From: an uncultured Pigmentiphaga sp.
GTDB lineage: Bacteria; Pseudomonadota; Gammaproteobacteria; Burkholderiales; Burkholderiaceae_B
Reading direction: 5' to 3'
Length of the DNA stretch: 64,000 nt
Assembly: GCA_937891425.1 (NCBI GenBank)
Contig: CALAGD010000030.1
Span: 1 to 64,000 of the forward strand
The position numbers and the translations under genes were made by a program. Under the pieces are notes generated by a model. The model saw nothing but the letters and a program-made list of their open reading frames with translations. It was not told the DNA's origin and searched no databases. Positions 1-8,822 of this stretch are shown in pieces; positions within the stretch are counted from its first letter, which is position 1; every line of letters starts with the position of its first letter.

Positions 1-218
1 CTGATGTTGGCGTATTCCCCTACGATACGCCACAAGTGTCGCCACTTGCCGGCACTTGAGGCCCGTAACTTCTCGATGACTTCGGGCGGAGTCCCCGCGG
101 GTGCGAAGGTAGCGAACCACGGCGTCAGCTCATGCCCCGGGATCCCCCTTTCTGCAACCGTGGGCAGCTCAGGCAGGGTCCCCTGCCCTTGAACGGCACG
201 CGCAGTCAGCGCTCGGCC
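1..218 (-). pseudogene. Decayed Bug/TctC-type receptor remnant
   Basis: Read on the minus strand, the frame translates to a stretch characteristic of Bug periplasmic receptors: LPELPTVAERGIPG followed by WFATFAPAGTPPEVIEKL. This matches the second-lobe core of the intact Bug proteins elsewhere in the window (for example the one ending at 52157). An in-frame stop lies just upstream at about 246-248, so nothing of the N-terminal two thirds is left in frame. After EKL the reading runs straight into a sequence resembling the family's extreme C-terminus (GKWRHLWRIVGEYANI), so about 40 residues between the two motifs appear deleted. The end of the frame lies beyond the left edge. I infer a pseudogene; a functional start in this frame is not visible. 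Confidence 0.6.
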
Positions 219-426
219 TGGTGGCTGCCGAGGTATGCATGTGCCTCATTCCGGGGGCGGCACGCTTCCGTGCCGCTCTTGCGTATCGCCTGCTCGACGA
301 CGAGCGCGCCACCTCCCCGGGCGCACGCACGCCAACCAGAATGTCATAATGGCGACGCCGGCAGTTGCACTCGGCTTCGCCCCGCGCACCCGGTCTTCGT
401 CACAAGTTTCGGTTTGGAATCGTTCA

Positions 427-1275
427 ATGTCGTTCAGCCAACGCCTTCGCCATGCATGGGAAACCAGTCAGTCGTTACTGACCGTCGGGCTCGACCCCGA
501 TCCGTCACGTTTTCCCGACGAGCTCCGGAACAGGCCGGATGCCATCTACACCTTCTGCCGCGAGATCATCGATGCCACCGCGCCCTATGCATGCGCGTTC
601 AAACCTCAGATCGCGTACTTCGCTGCCCAGGCAGCTGAAGATCAACTGGCGCGCATCTGCCAATACCTGCGTTCCCACTACCCCGACAAGTTCCTGGTGC
701 TCGATGCCAAGCGCGGCGACATCGGCAGTACCGCGATGCAGTACGCCATCGAAGCGTATGACCGCTACGTGGCCGACGCGGTAACCATCAATCCCTACAT
801 GGGTTCGGATTCCATCGAGCCTTATCTGAAGTGGTCCGATCGCGGCGTATTCATTCTCTGCCGCACATCGAATGCAGGCGGCTCGGAGCTGCAGTTCCTG
901 CATGCCGATGGCGAACCGCTTTACCTGCGCGTGGCCCGGCTGGCGGCAGGTGCGTGGCAGGAGCTCACCACGCAGCCCGGGCAGATCGGGCTGGTCGTGG
1001 GTGCGACCTATCCCGCCGAGATTGCCGCCGTGAGGCATGCCGTCGGATCCGACATGCCGCTGCTGATTCCAGGCATAGGCGCCCAAGGCGGAGACATTGA
1101 GGCCACGGTGAAGGCAGGATGCAACGCGTCGGGCACTGGCATCCTCATCAATTCATCGCGTGCCATCCTGTACGCCAGCCGCGACAACTGGCAGACAGCG
1201 GCTGCTGAAGCAGCCCGCGCCACCCGGGACGCCATCAACGCGGTACGCGCGGGCGCAACGCCCGGCGGCGTGTAA
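427..1275 (+). CDS. pyrF: Orotidine 5'-phosphate decarboxylase
   Basis: Catalyses the last step of UMP synthesis, decarboxylating OMP in the cytoplasm. The 282-residue product begins MSFSQRLRHAW and carries the catalytic D-x-K-x-x-D signature as DAKRGD at residues 93-98, next to the family phrase GLDPDP near residue 21. A second conserved block, PGIGAQGGD, lies in the C-terminal third. The length fits the longer subtype-2 PyrF typical of Burkholderiales. The open frame extends upstream to 235, but those residues are not family-like, so I chose the ATG at 427. The gene is convergent with the large oxidoreductase gene that follows. Confidence 0.95.
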   Translation: MSFSQRLRHAWETSQSLLTVGLDPDPSRFPDELRNRPDAIYTFCREIIDATAPYACAFKPQIAYFAAQAAEDQLARICQYLRSHYPDKFLVLDAKRGDIGSTAMQYAIEAYDRYVADAVTINPYMGSDSIEPYLKWSDRGVFILCRTSNAGGSELQFLHADGEPLYLRVARLAAGAWQELTTQPGQIGLVVGATYPAEIAAVRHAVGSDMPLLIPGIGAQGGDIEATVKAGCNASGTGILINSSRAILYASRDNWQTAAAEAARATRDAINAVRAGATPGGV

Positions 1276-1284
1276 GTGCCGAAG

Positions 1285-1314
1285 CCCCGACAGGTAGCTG
1301 TCGACCCGTCGGGG
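1285..1314 (+). terminator. Stem-loop between convergent pyrF and ior genes
   Basis: Inverted repeat CCCCGAC / GTCGGGG with a 16-base loop, starting about 10 bases after the pyrF stop. There is no T-run on either side, so it is at best a weak intrinsic terminator or an mRNA 3'-end protection hairpin shared by the two convergent genes. Confidence 0.35.
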
Positions 1315-1348
1315 CCCGGTGCGTGAAGTGCTTTGCATCGGTTGCGCG

Positions 1349-4300
1349 TCAGGCGACGTGCCGCTGCATCGGTGCTGCTGCCGACTCCCAGCGTTCCCAC
1401 CAGGCAGCCCGTGCCGCGGCAACCCGCTCGGCGCTGGCGGCGCGCACGTGCCCGTAGCCGCGCACCTGCTCCGGCCATGCCGCAATGGCGATGGCCAGTT
1501 CATGCCGGTCAGATTCGAGCCCTGCTAGGATGCGGTCGATGTCCTGCTCATAGGTTTCCACCAGTTCGCGTGCAAGCTGGCGCTCTTCCGAGTAGCGGAA
1601 TGGATCGAGCACGGTTCCCCGTACCCGACGCATGGCGGCAAGCATCCTGAACACGGGCAACACCCAGGGGCCCACTTCGCGCTTGCGCGGAGCTCCAGTG
1701 CCGGGGTCGCGCCCGGCGAAGGGCCCGCCCCCCAGATGGAAACGCAGCCGGTAATCGCCTTCGAAGGTCTGCTGCAGCTGGGCCTTGAACTCGGGCAGCG
1801 AGTACAGCCGCGCCACCTCGAACTCGTCCTTATGGGCGAGCAGCTTGTAGTAGTTGCGCGCCACCACCACGGCCAGACGTTCGCTGTTCAGCGCTTTCTC
1901 GGCTGCTGCCACCCGCTCGACCAGCCGTTGGTAACGCGCAGCATACGCCCTGTTCTGGTAATCGGTCAGCCGCCGTATGCGGTCGGTCATGATATCGTGC
2001 AAGCGCTCGAGCCTTGCGGGCACGAACTGCACCACCGGGGCGGCGGGACGCAGTACCGCCTCTGACTCTGCCAATGCCAGCCGGCGCCCCAGTTCGAAGG
2101 CCTTGCGGTTCAGCTCGACGCTGACCGCATTGAGCTCGATGGCCCGGTCGATCGATTGACGCGACAGGGGGATCCAGCCGCGCTGCCAGGCAGCTCCCAG
2201 CAGCAGCATGTTGGCGCCGATGGCATCGCCCAGTGCTTCCTCCGCCTGGCGCGACGCCGGCAGCGCGCACAGGCTCGCCGCGTCAGCCACCCGCTCAGAC
2301 AGACGATCGAGCAGGCGATCCGCGTCGACGTACCAATCAGGGTTGCGCAGGAAATCGCTGGTGGGCGTCAGCTGGGAATTGACCGCGACGCGCGATGCGC
2401 GCGGCAACAGGCGCGCGATCGCCTCGTCACCCGCACTCACCAGCAGGTCACAACCGATCAGCACATTCGCCTCACCCGTGTCGAGCCGCGCTGTCTGCAA
2501 TTGGTCGGCCCGCGCGGCCAGCCGGATGTGCGACATCACTGCACCGTACTTCTGCGCAAGCCCGGTGACATCCAGCGTGGTCACCGCCTTGCCATCGAGA
2601 TGGGCTGCCATCGCCAGGACGGCCCCCACCGTGACCACCCCCGTGCCACCAACCCCCGCGATCAGGATCCCGTAGGGCTGTTCGCCCAGAGCGGGCAGCT
2701 GCGGTTCAGGCAACGACTCCGGCGCACAGCCCGCTGCATCGCGGGTCGCACCGCGGCGCGGCTTGCCCCCCTGCACGGTCACGAAGCTCGGACAGAATCC
2801 TTCTACACAGGAAAAATCCTTGTTGCAGCTCGACTGGTTGATGCGGCGCTTGCGGCCGGTCTCGGTGTCGACGGGTTCGACCGACATGCAGTTGGATTTA
2901 TCGGTGCAATCGCCACACCCCTCACACACCTCCGGGTGGATGAAGACGCGCCGGTCCGGATCCTCGAGCTTGCCGCGCTTGCGCAGGCGCCGGCGCTCGG
3001 TGGCGCACATCTGTTCATAGATGATGACCGATACCAGAGGATACTCGCGCAACTCGCGTTGTACCTGATCGAGTTCCTGCCGAGGTGCTACCCGAACCCC
3101 GTCCGGCAGTCTGACGCCAGCATAGCGGCCGGGATCATCCGCCACGATCACGATGCGGCCAACGCCCTCGGCCACCAGTTGTGCAGCCATCTGTGGAACC
3201 GACAGGTTGCCATCGATGGGCTGCCCGCCCGTCATGGACACGAACCCGTTGACCAGCAGCTTGTACGTGATGGGCACGCGCGCGGCGACTGCCTGCCGGA
3301 TGGCCAGGAAACCCGAGTGGAAGTACGTGCCATCGCCAAGGTTGGCGAAAACGTGTTTCTCATCGGTGAACGGGGCCTGGCCTACCCACATGACCCCCTC
3401 CCCGCCCATATGCGACATGGTCCCCGTGACGCCCGGCTGCTGGTACATGGCAATGCCATGACAACCGATGCCCGCCAGAGCGCGGCTGCCCTGGGGCACC
3501 TTAGTGGAACGGTTGTGCGGACATCCTGAACAGAAACTGGGCATCCGAACGGGCACTGATGTGCTTGTGGACCCTGGCGTCATCGAGCTTGTGCCGGCCT
3601 CGCGTTCCTGCGCTACGAGCCGCCGCGTCTCCGTCACGGCAAGGCTGCCGCTGCCAGTATCCTCGCCTGCCCTGCCCGTGGCACCTGCCCCGGCAACCAC
3701 TCCGGGCACTGGTACCTGTACGCACTCTTTAGCCACTACGGCTTGCAGGACCTCGGCGATCCTGTGCGGCGACAGCTCGCCTGAAGGCGGGAATGCCAGG
3801 CGCGCAACCCTGGGGGACGACCATTCGCCCGCACCATCAAACTTGCCGACAATGCGTATGCGTCGATCGGGCAGTTCGTCATACAGAATGGTCTTCAGCT
3901 GGGTCTCGATCACCGGGCGCTTCTCTTCGATGACCACGATGGTATCGAGATCACGCGCAAACCGGGTAATGATCTCGGGGTCCAGCGGCCAGACCATGGC
4001 GAGCTTCAGCAGACGGACTACAGATTCCGCCGGTTGCCCACCGATTTGCAGGTAACGTAGCGCCTGGCGCGTATCCGCATACGCCTTGCCCGCAGTCACG
4101 ATGCCGATGCGCGCACCCGGTGGGTCGAGCACGATGCGGTTCAGCTGATTTGCTCGTACATATTGCAGGACTGCGCGCAGCTTATGCTGGTACAGCCGCT
4201 CTTCCTGGTGCAGGGGCGGATCGACCGCGCGGATCGAGAGTCCGCCCTCCGGCCCGTCGAAGGGAGGGATGACGATGTCCGGCGCATGCGGCGAAAGCCA

Positions 4301-4957
4301 GACGCTTGCCGAACTCTCCACGACGTCAGTCACCAGCTTCAACGCCGCCCAGCACCCGGAGTAACGACTGAGCGCGATGCCATGCAGTCCAAAGTCGAGA
4401 ATGTCCTGCACATTGGCCGGGTACAGGACAGGAATGCCCGTGGCCATCAGGATGTAGTCAGACTGCCCCGCCTGCGTGGATGATTTCGCGCCATGATCAT
4501 CTCCACACAATGCTAGCACCCCGCCCCGCGGCGAAGTGCCGGCCGCATTTGCGTGGCGCAGGGCATCGGCACTGCGGTCGACACCAGGCGTTTTGCCATA
4601 CCAGAAAGCGAATACGCCGTCGTACCGTGCTCCCGGAAAGAGACCAACCTGTTGCGAGCCCCAGACCGCCGTTGCTGCGAGATCCTCGTTGACCCCAGGC
4701 TGGAAATGGATGTGATGCGCTTTCATGCGCTTTTCGTTACGCCACAGCTCAAGGTCGTAGCGGCCTAGCGGCGAACCCCGATATCCGCTGATGAATCCGG
4801 CCGTGTTGAGCCCGGCCGCTTCGTCACGCATGCGCTGCTGGAAGGCCAGGCGCACGAGCGCCTGTGTGCCTGACATGAATGCCCAGCCCTCGATCAGGTC
4901 GTACTTGTCTTCGAGCGTGGCGTCGCGTGCCAGCGACTGGGGTATGGGAGCATTCAT
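1349..4957 (-). CDS. Indolepyruvate ferredoxin oxidoreductase, fused IorA-IorB
   Basis: A 1202-residue single-chain 2-oxoacid:ferredoxin oxidoreductase that oxidatively decarboxylates aryl-pyruvates or similar 2-oxoacids to acyl-CoA, passing electrons to ferredoxin. An N-terminal pyrimidine-binding part (residues 1-400) is followed by a TPP-binding part with CSGCPHN (476-482) and GDGTYFHSG (541-549). A cysteine-rich ferredoxin-like segment lies at 678-690 (CEGCGDC), and a gamma-domain nucleotide-like motif GVGGTGVV near residue 770 starts the IorB-like half. Residues about 410-470 form a Gly/Ser/Thr-rich linker. Such fused forms are common in Proteobacteria that degrade aromatic amino acids. 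The ATG at 4957 is preceded by GGAG. It appears monocistronic. Confidence 0.92.
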   Translation of the reverse strand: MNAPIPQSLARDATLEDKYDLIEGWAFMSGTQALVRLAFQQRMRDEAAGLNTAGFISGYRGSPLGRYDLELWRNEKRMKAHHIHFQPGVNEDLAATAVWGSQQVGLFPGARYDGVFAFWYGKTPGVDRSADALRHANAAGTSPRGGVLALCGDDHGAKSSTQAGQSDYILMATGIPVLYPANVQDILDFGLHGIALSRYSGCWAALKLVTDVVESSASVWLSPHAPDIVIPPFDGPEGGLSIRAVDPPLHQEERLYQHKLRAVLQYVRANQLNRIVLDPPGARIGIVTAGKAYADTRQALRYLQIGGQPAESVVRLLKLAMVWPLDPEIITRFARDLDTIVVIEEKRPVIETQLKTILYDELPDRRIRIVGKFDGAGEWSSPRVARLAFPPSGELSPHRIAEVLQAVVAKECVQVPVPGVVAGAGATGRAGEDTGSGSLAVTETRRLVAQEREAGTSSMTPGSTSTSVPVRMPSFCSGCPHNRSTKVPQGSRALAGIGCHGIAMYQQPGVTGTMSHMGGEGVMWVGQAPFTDEKHVFANLGDGTYFHSGFLAIRQAVAARVPITYKLLVNGFVSMTGGQPIDGNLSVPQMAAQLVAEGVGRIVIVADDPGRYAGVRLPDGVRVAPRQELDQVQRELREYPLVSVIIYEQMCATERRRLRKRGKLEDPDRRVFIHPEVCEGCGDCTDKSNCMSVEPVDTETGRKRRINQSSCNKDFSCVEGFCPSFVTVQGGKPRRGATRDAAGCAPESLPEPQLPALGEQPYGILIAGVGGTGVVTVGAVLAMAAHLDGKAVTTLDVTGLAQKYGAVMSHIRLAARADQLQTARLDTGEANVLIGCDLLVSAGDEAIARLLPRASRVAVNSQLTPTSDFLRNPDWYVDADRLLDRLSERVADAASLCALPASRQAEEALGDAIGANMLLLGAAWQRGWIPLSRQSIDRAIELNAVSVELNRKAFELGRRLALAESEAVLRPAAPVVQFVPARLERLHDIMTDRIRRLTDYQNRAYAARYQRLVERVAAAEKALNSERLAVVVARNYYKLLAHKDEFEVARLYSLPEFKAQLQQTFEGDYRLRFHLGGGPFAGRDPGTGAPRKREVGPWVLPVFRMLAAMRRVRGTVLDPFRYSEERQLARELVETYEQDIDRILAGLESDRHELAIAIAAWPEQVRGYGHVRAASAERVAAARAAWWERWESAAAPMQRHVA

Positions 4958-5105
4958 CCCGAGTCTCCAATCCTCAATGTTTCTAATAGGGTTGTCTTAT
5001 ATACCATGCAGGGACCCAGGCAGCATGACAACCACCCTGGATCCGTCGTACAGTGCAAAGGCGTCCATCGTCGTGAACGGGCCCTGCGGAGGCCTAGGAG
5101 ATACC

Positions 5106-5333
5106 ATGATCCCCATCTACTCTCCGAAAAACGAGTCCGAGGCTGCCGTCATCGTGGCCCTGATGCAGGCTTATGGCATTCGCTTCCTCATGCAGGGTGG
5201 CGCATTCAGCACCCTGTATCCGGGATCTTTCAGCAACAGCCTGAATGAGCAGACGCTGATGGTGGACGAGCAGGACGCCACGCTGGCGCGCGACCTGCTG
5301 GCCGATTTTCTTGACGATGGCGATGTGCAATGA
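5106..5333 (+). CDS. DUF2007-family small protein
   Basis: A 75-residue protein starting MIPIYSPKNESEAAVI. It resembles the DUF2007 'putative signal transducing protein' family, in which a short ferredoxin-like fold carries a conserved N-terminal tyrosine/acid region and an acidic C-terminus (here FLDDGDVQ). The ATG at 5106 is preceded by AGGAG five bases upstream, which decides the start over longer in-frame options reaching back to 4791. The function of this family is not established. It is divergent from the oxidoreductase gene and ends 14 bases from the 3' end of pncC. Confidence 0.75.
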   Translation: MIPIYSPKNESEAAVIVALMQAYGIRFLMQGGAFSTLYPGSFSNSLNEQTLMVDEQDATLARDLLADFLDDGDVQ

Positions 5334-5347
5334 CACGATCTGCGTGA

Positions 5348-5866
5348 TCAGGCCAGCATGGGCTCGGTTTCAATCGTCTGGACCAGCCATTTCAAGGCGA
5401 ACAGTACCGACTGTTCGCGTATGCCGTGCCGGTCGCCTTCGAAATGATGGAGCACGGCCGTGGTGTTCACCATGTTCGGTCCCAGCCAGCGACCCAGACC
5501 GAACCACACCGTGCCCACCGGTTTCTCGGGCGAGCCGCCTGTAGGCCCTGCGATGCCGCTGATCGCGAGAGACCATTGGGCCGAGACACCCAGCAGCGCC
5601 CCTTCGGCCATTTCTCGCACCACGAGCTCGCTGACGGCGCCATGTTCGCGCAGCGTTTCCTGGCGCACACCCAGTAGCGACTGCTTGATGGCATCGTCGT
5701 ACGTAATGTAGGCGCCGTGAAACCACTTGCTGGCGCCGCCCACCGATGTGATGGCAGCAGCCAGCAACCCGCCAGTGCACGACTCCGCCGTGGTCACGAC
5801 CTCCGCACGCTGCTCGAGCAGTTCGCCCAGCGAGGTGGCCAGCGTCAGCACTTCCTGACTGAACAT
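5348..5866 (-). CDS. pncC: CinA-family nicotinamide-nucleotide amidohydrolase
   Basis: A 172-residue stand-alone CinA C-terminal domain that hydrolyses NMN to nicotinic acid mononucleotide in pyridine-nucleotide salvage. The catalytic motif TAESCTGG lies at residues 26-33, and the family phrases AISGIAGPTGG and PVGTVWFG follow in the second half. The length matches E. coli PncC-type proteins without the N-terminal CinA domain. It is the last gene of the minus-strand rib-nusB-thiL-pgpA block, with a 107-base gap to pgpA, so it may have its own promoter. Confidence 0.9.
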   Translation of the reverse strand: MFSQEVLTLATSLGELLEQRAEVVTTAESCTGGLLAAAITSVGGASKWFHGAYITYDDAIKQSLLGVRQETLREHGAVSELVVREMAEGALLGVSAQWSLAISGIAGPTGGSPEKPVGTVWFGLGRWLGPNMVNTTAVLHHFEGDRHGIREQSVLFALKWLVQTIETEPMLA

Positions 5867-5973
5867 GATGTCTCCTCTCGGTTCGAGCGTTCAGAAGCAT
5901 AGCTCAGTTTGCGCCTGACGCAAGCGCCCCTGGCATCACATAGTCATGTCGTGGTGCGACAGGACTGTCGGCA

Positions 5974-6492
5974 TCAGGCAAACAGCAGGGCCACCACCCA
6001 GAATACCAGCAACGTGTAGCCTGCCGCGATGAGGTCGTCGATCATCACCCCGAACCCACCCGAGAAACGCATTTCAAGCTGGCGAATGGGTGCGGGCTTG
6101 AGGATGTCGAAAATGCGGAACAACACGAACGCCAATGCCTGCGCGAACAGATCCTGGGGAATGAGCGCGAGCACGAGCCAGAAAGCAATGATTTCATCCC
6201 AGACCATGCCTCCGTAGTCGGGCTGCCCAAGCTCCTGGCCGACGACGGTGCAGGCCCACACTCCGTACACGAACCCCAGCACCAGAATCAGTGCGACGCC
6301 CCAGGAGGCCGCATGACCCACGAGGACCACCCACAGAAACCAGGCAAGCAAGGTGCCCCAGGTTCCCGGAGCGGGCCGCAACAGTCCGCTGCCTAATCCG
6401 AATGCCACGATGCGCGCCAGCCGCCGCACCATCCAGCCGCCTGTCGGCTCCATTGCAACAGTACGCAGGGATCGATTCCGTGGAATAGTCAT
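5974..6492 (-). CDS. pgpA: Phosphatidylglycerophosphatase A
   Basis: Inner-membrane phosphatase making phosphatidylglycerol from phosphatidylglycerophosphate. The 172-residue protein has the family blocks PAPGTWGTLLAW near residue 43, a DEIIAFWLVL segment, FRIFDILKPAPI, and the C-terminal GGFGVMIDDLIAAGY, with several hydrophobic spans. A gap of 48 bases separates it from thiL upstream, a pairing typical of proteobacteria. An internal ATG (MEPTGGW or MVRRLAR) could be the real start, since the first 20 residues are poorly conserved. Confidence 0.92.
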   Translation of the reverse strand: MTIPRNRSLRTVAMEPTGGWMVRRLARIVAFGLGSGLLRPAPGTWGTLLAWFLWVVLVGHAASWGVALILVLGFVYGVWACTVVGQELGQPDYGGMVWDEIIAFWLVLALIPQDLFAQALAFVLFRIFDILKPAPIRQLEMRFSGGFGVMIDDLIAAGYTLLVFWVVALLFA

Positions 6493-6540
6493 GGCTTCAC
6501 CGGGATATGCGCAGCAGGCCGGACCAACGCCGTACCTCCC

Positions 6541-7626
6541 TCATGCAAAATGATCAAATCCGCGCGGAACACTCGCAAGCAGCTGTCCCTGCCCGTCGTA
6601 GACGAACAGCCCCTCCTGAGGCAGTGTCTCTCCGATGCGTGTCAGCTCTAGCCCCAGCGCCCGCCCCAGACGCTGGATGTGTCCCCGCTCGCTGGCCGGT
6701 GCAGTGAAGCAGAGTTCGTAAGCGTCACCCCCTCCCAGCGCCATCCGCCACGCAATGGGTACGGGAACGGTTCGCATCGCATCCGACAGCGGCAGCAGCG
6801 CAGCCGAAAGCGCAGCGCCGCACCCGCTGGCGCGGAGGATATGGCCCAGATCCTGAACCAGCCCGTCGGAAATGTCGATCGCGGCATGGGCCAGGCCTGC
6901 AAGCGCCCTGCCCAGCGCAACACGTGGCTGTGGGCGTTCCAGGCGCTCCCGGGTGGATGCCAGCAGCCACTGCCGGCGGGCCGGTGCCAGTGTGCGTATC
7001 CAATCCTCGAGTTCACCATCATCGGCGACAGGCGGGCTCGACTTCGTGCCCATCACCGGAGACGACGTGTCGCCTTGCAACACCGGGAGAGGCTGAATGT
7101 CCCGCCAAGGAGCACGCTCCGCAAGCAACAAGTGCAACGCGAGTTCGGCGTCGCCCAAGGGTCCCGATACCCAAATGTCATCGCCTGCACGCGCACCGTC
7201 GCGCCGCAGTGCGCGCCGCGCATCGAGGTGGCCGAACACCGTGACCGAAATGCAGATACCATCTGCCGACCGGGTGGTATCACCGCCGACCAGCGGGCAG
7301 TGATGTGCCTCGGCCAGTGCATGGAATGCATCCGCGAAGGGGGCAATCCAGGCGTGATCGACCGACGGCAGACCCAGACCCAAAACACAGCCGCGCGGCT
7401 CGGCGCCCATCGCTGCCAAGTCGGACAGATTGACCGCCAGCGCCTTGTGGCCCAGGGATGCCGGGTCGACATCCCCGAAGAAGTGACGTCCTTCCAGCAG
7501 GAGATCGGTGCTGATTGCCCATGAGCCCGCCTGGGCGGGCAACAGGGCACAGTCATCCCCTACCCCGAGAACGCCTGGCGGCTGTGGGCGCCGGAAATAC
7601 TGCCGGATGAGATCGAATTCAGACAC
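6541..7626 (-). CDS. thiL: Thiamine-monophosphate kinase
   Basis: Phosphorylates thiamine monophosphate to the diphosphate cofactor. The 361-residue protein opens with the family N-terminus SEFDLIRQYF and the Mg-ATP-binding VGDDCALL (residues 22-29). TDLLLEGRHF, NLSDLAAMGA and GGDTTRS follow in the first half, and DISDGLVQDLGHI and GGGDAYELCFT in the second. It is longer than E. coli ThiL (about 325) because of an insertion near residues 190-215 (ending PPVADDGELEDW) that looks like a variable loop. It lies between nusB and pgpA on the same strand. Confidence 0.93.
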   Translation of the reverse strand: MSEFDLIRQYFRRPQPPGVLGVGDDCALLPAQAGSWAISTDLLLEGRHFFGDVDPASLGHKALAVNLSDLAAMGAEPRGCVLGLGLPSVDHAWIAPFADAFHALAEAHHCPLVGGDTTRSADGICISVTVFGHLDARRALRRDGARAGDDIWVSGPLGDAELALHLLLAERAPWRDIQPLPVLQGDTSSPVMGTKSSPPVADDGELEDWIRTLAPARRQWLLASTRERLERPQPRVALGRALAGLAHAAIDISDGLVQDLGHILRASGCGAALSAALLPLSDAMRTVPVPIAWRMALGGGDAYELCFTAPASERGHIQRLGRALGLELTRIGETLPQEGLFVYDGQGQLLASVPRGFDHFA

Positions 7627-7687
7627 GTCTGGAAGCTCCGCAGGGCACCAGGGCTGGGACGGCCTCTGAAAGGGGCAGGACTTGCCG

Positions 7688-8164
7688 TTAACGCGAGCGC
7701 ACTGCCTGCACCTCGTGGCTCCGCACCTGGGCGGCTACTTTGTCGAGCACTCCGTTCACGAACTTGAAGCCGTCGGTACCGCCAAAATCCTTGGCCAGTT
7801 CTACGGCCTCGTTGATGACGACCTTGTAGGGCACTTCTACATGGTGGGTGAGTTCGTAGCAGGCAATCAGCAGGATGCCGTGCTCGACCGGCGAAAGCTC
7901 GGCCACGGGACGGTCGATGAACGGCTTGAACTGCTCGCGCAAGGTGGCCGCCTCGCGCAACGCCCCATAGAACAGGACCCGGAAATACTCGGCGTCCGCC
8001 TCACGAAACGCTTCATTCTCGCGCAGATGTGCCTCGATGGCGCCGAGATCGTCGAGATCTGTGCCACCCTTGATCAGCCATTCATAGGCACCCTGCAGTG
8101 CGAACTCACGCGCCGAGCGGCGCGCCGTGCGGGCGCGCGCGCGTCCACTCCGGACATCAGTCAT
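7688..8164 (-). CDS. nusB: Transcription antitermination factor NusB
   Basis: RNA-binding component of the rRNA antitermination complex with NusE. The 158-residue all-helical protein has the family N-terminus RRSAREFALQGAYEW, then RPVAELSPVEHGILLIACYEL and the C-terminal VVINEAVELAKDFGGTDGFKFVNGVLD. A basic Arg-rich leader of about 15 residues precedes the domain. Its ATG overlaps the ribH stop codon in an ATGA arrangement (8161-8164), so translation is probably coupled to ribH. Confidence 0.95.
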   Translation of the reverse strand: MTDVRSGRARARTARRSAREFALQGAYEWLIKGGTDLDDLGAIEAHLRENEAFREADAEYFRVLFYGALREAATLREQFKPFIDRPVAELSPVEHGILLIACYELTHHVEVPYKVVINEAVELAKDFGGTDGFKFVNGVLDKVAAQVRSHEVQAVRSR

Positions 8165-8790
8165 GCACGCCCCTTCTTCTTGCGACGATCACGATCGTCA
8201 TCATCGTCGTCGTTGTCATCATCCTCGAAGTCGTCTTCGTCTTCGTAATCGTCGTAATCGTCGTAATCGTCGTCGTCAGCGTCCGTCTCGTCCTCTTCAT
8301 CGAACGGCGCGTCCTGTTCGTCGTCGGGCTCGGGTTCGAGCGCAGCCAGCAAATTGGCCATCTCGACCGCAGCCTGCGCACAGTCGCGGCCTTTCTGTTC
8401 GGCCCGCACCATTGCCTGCTCTTCCGTGTCGGTGGTGAGAACACCGTTGGCTACTGGAATGCCAGTGGCCTGCGCGACCCGGCCAATGGCGGCTGCACTT
8501 TCGTTGGAGACGACCTCGAAATGGTAGGTTTCGCCGCGCACGACGGCACCCAGCGCAATCAGGGCATCGAATTCGTTGCTTTCGGCCATCTGGGCCAGCA
8601 CGACACCCAGTTCCAGTGCGCCGGGCACGGTCACGACCATGACGTCGCGCTCGTCGACGCCGAGCTTGCCCAGCTCATCGAGACAGGCCTCGAGTTCGAC
8701 CAGGCCGATCTCTTCGTTGAAGCGCGCGCGGACAATGCCGATGTGCAGTCCTTCGCCATTCAGGTCAGGGGTGACGGTATATGGATTCAT
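8161..8790 (-). CDS. ribH: 6,7-dimethyl-8-ribityllumazine synthase with acidic tail
   Basis: Condenses 3,4-dihydroxy-2-butanone-4-phosphate with the ribitylaminopyrimidine to make lumazine, the penultimate step to riboflavin. The conserved core covers about residues 1-158, with ARFNEEI, VPGALELGVVLAQ, GAVVRGETYHF and NGVLTTDTEEQA. The product is 209 residues, about 50 longer than usual. The extra C-terminus is almost entirely Asp/Glu/Tyr and then ends in a short basic patch (DRDRRKKKGRA). The ATG at 8790 matches the family start; a GTG at 8820 is also in frame. The tail has no counterpart in the well-known enzymes, and because the gene overlaps nusB it cannot be dismissed as read-through. Confidence 0.93.
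   Translation of the reverse strand: MNPYTVTPDLNGEGLHIGIVRARFNEEIGLVELEACLDELGKLGVDERDVMVVTVPGALELGVVLAQMAESNEFDALIALGAVVRGETYHFEVVSNESAAAIGRVAQATGIPVANGVLTTDTEEQAMVRAEQKGRDCAQAAVEMANLLAALEPEPDDEQDAPFDEEDETDADDDDYDDYDDYEDEDDFEDDDNDDDDDDRDRRKKKGRA
8242..8268. repeat. 9-base tandem repeat in the ribH acidic tail
   Basis: Three near-perfect copies of the 9-mer GTCGTAATC (the first begins TTCGTAATC), embedded in a longer run of GTC/ATC-type triplets from about 8185 to 8300. On the coding strand this encodes repeated Asp-Asp-Tyr. The unit is a multiple of three, so slippage would change the tail length without breaking the frame. Confidence 0.8.
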
Positions 8791-8822
8791 GACGGATCGT
8801 CCCAAGGTTGATGAATGCACGT

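Noticed and set aside
2156..3529. 457-residue plus-strand frame inside the ferredoxin oxidoreductase gene
   Set aside because: It is antisense to a clearly conserved gene and has no recognisable domain; such frames are common in high-GC DNA.
8185..8300. CRISPR-like or satellite array
   Set aside because: The repeats are 9-base coding triplet repeats within ribH, with no spacers.
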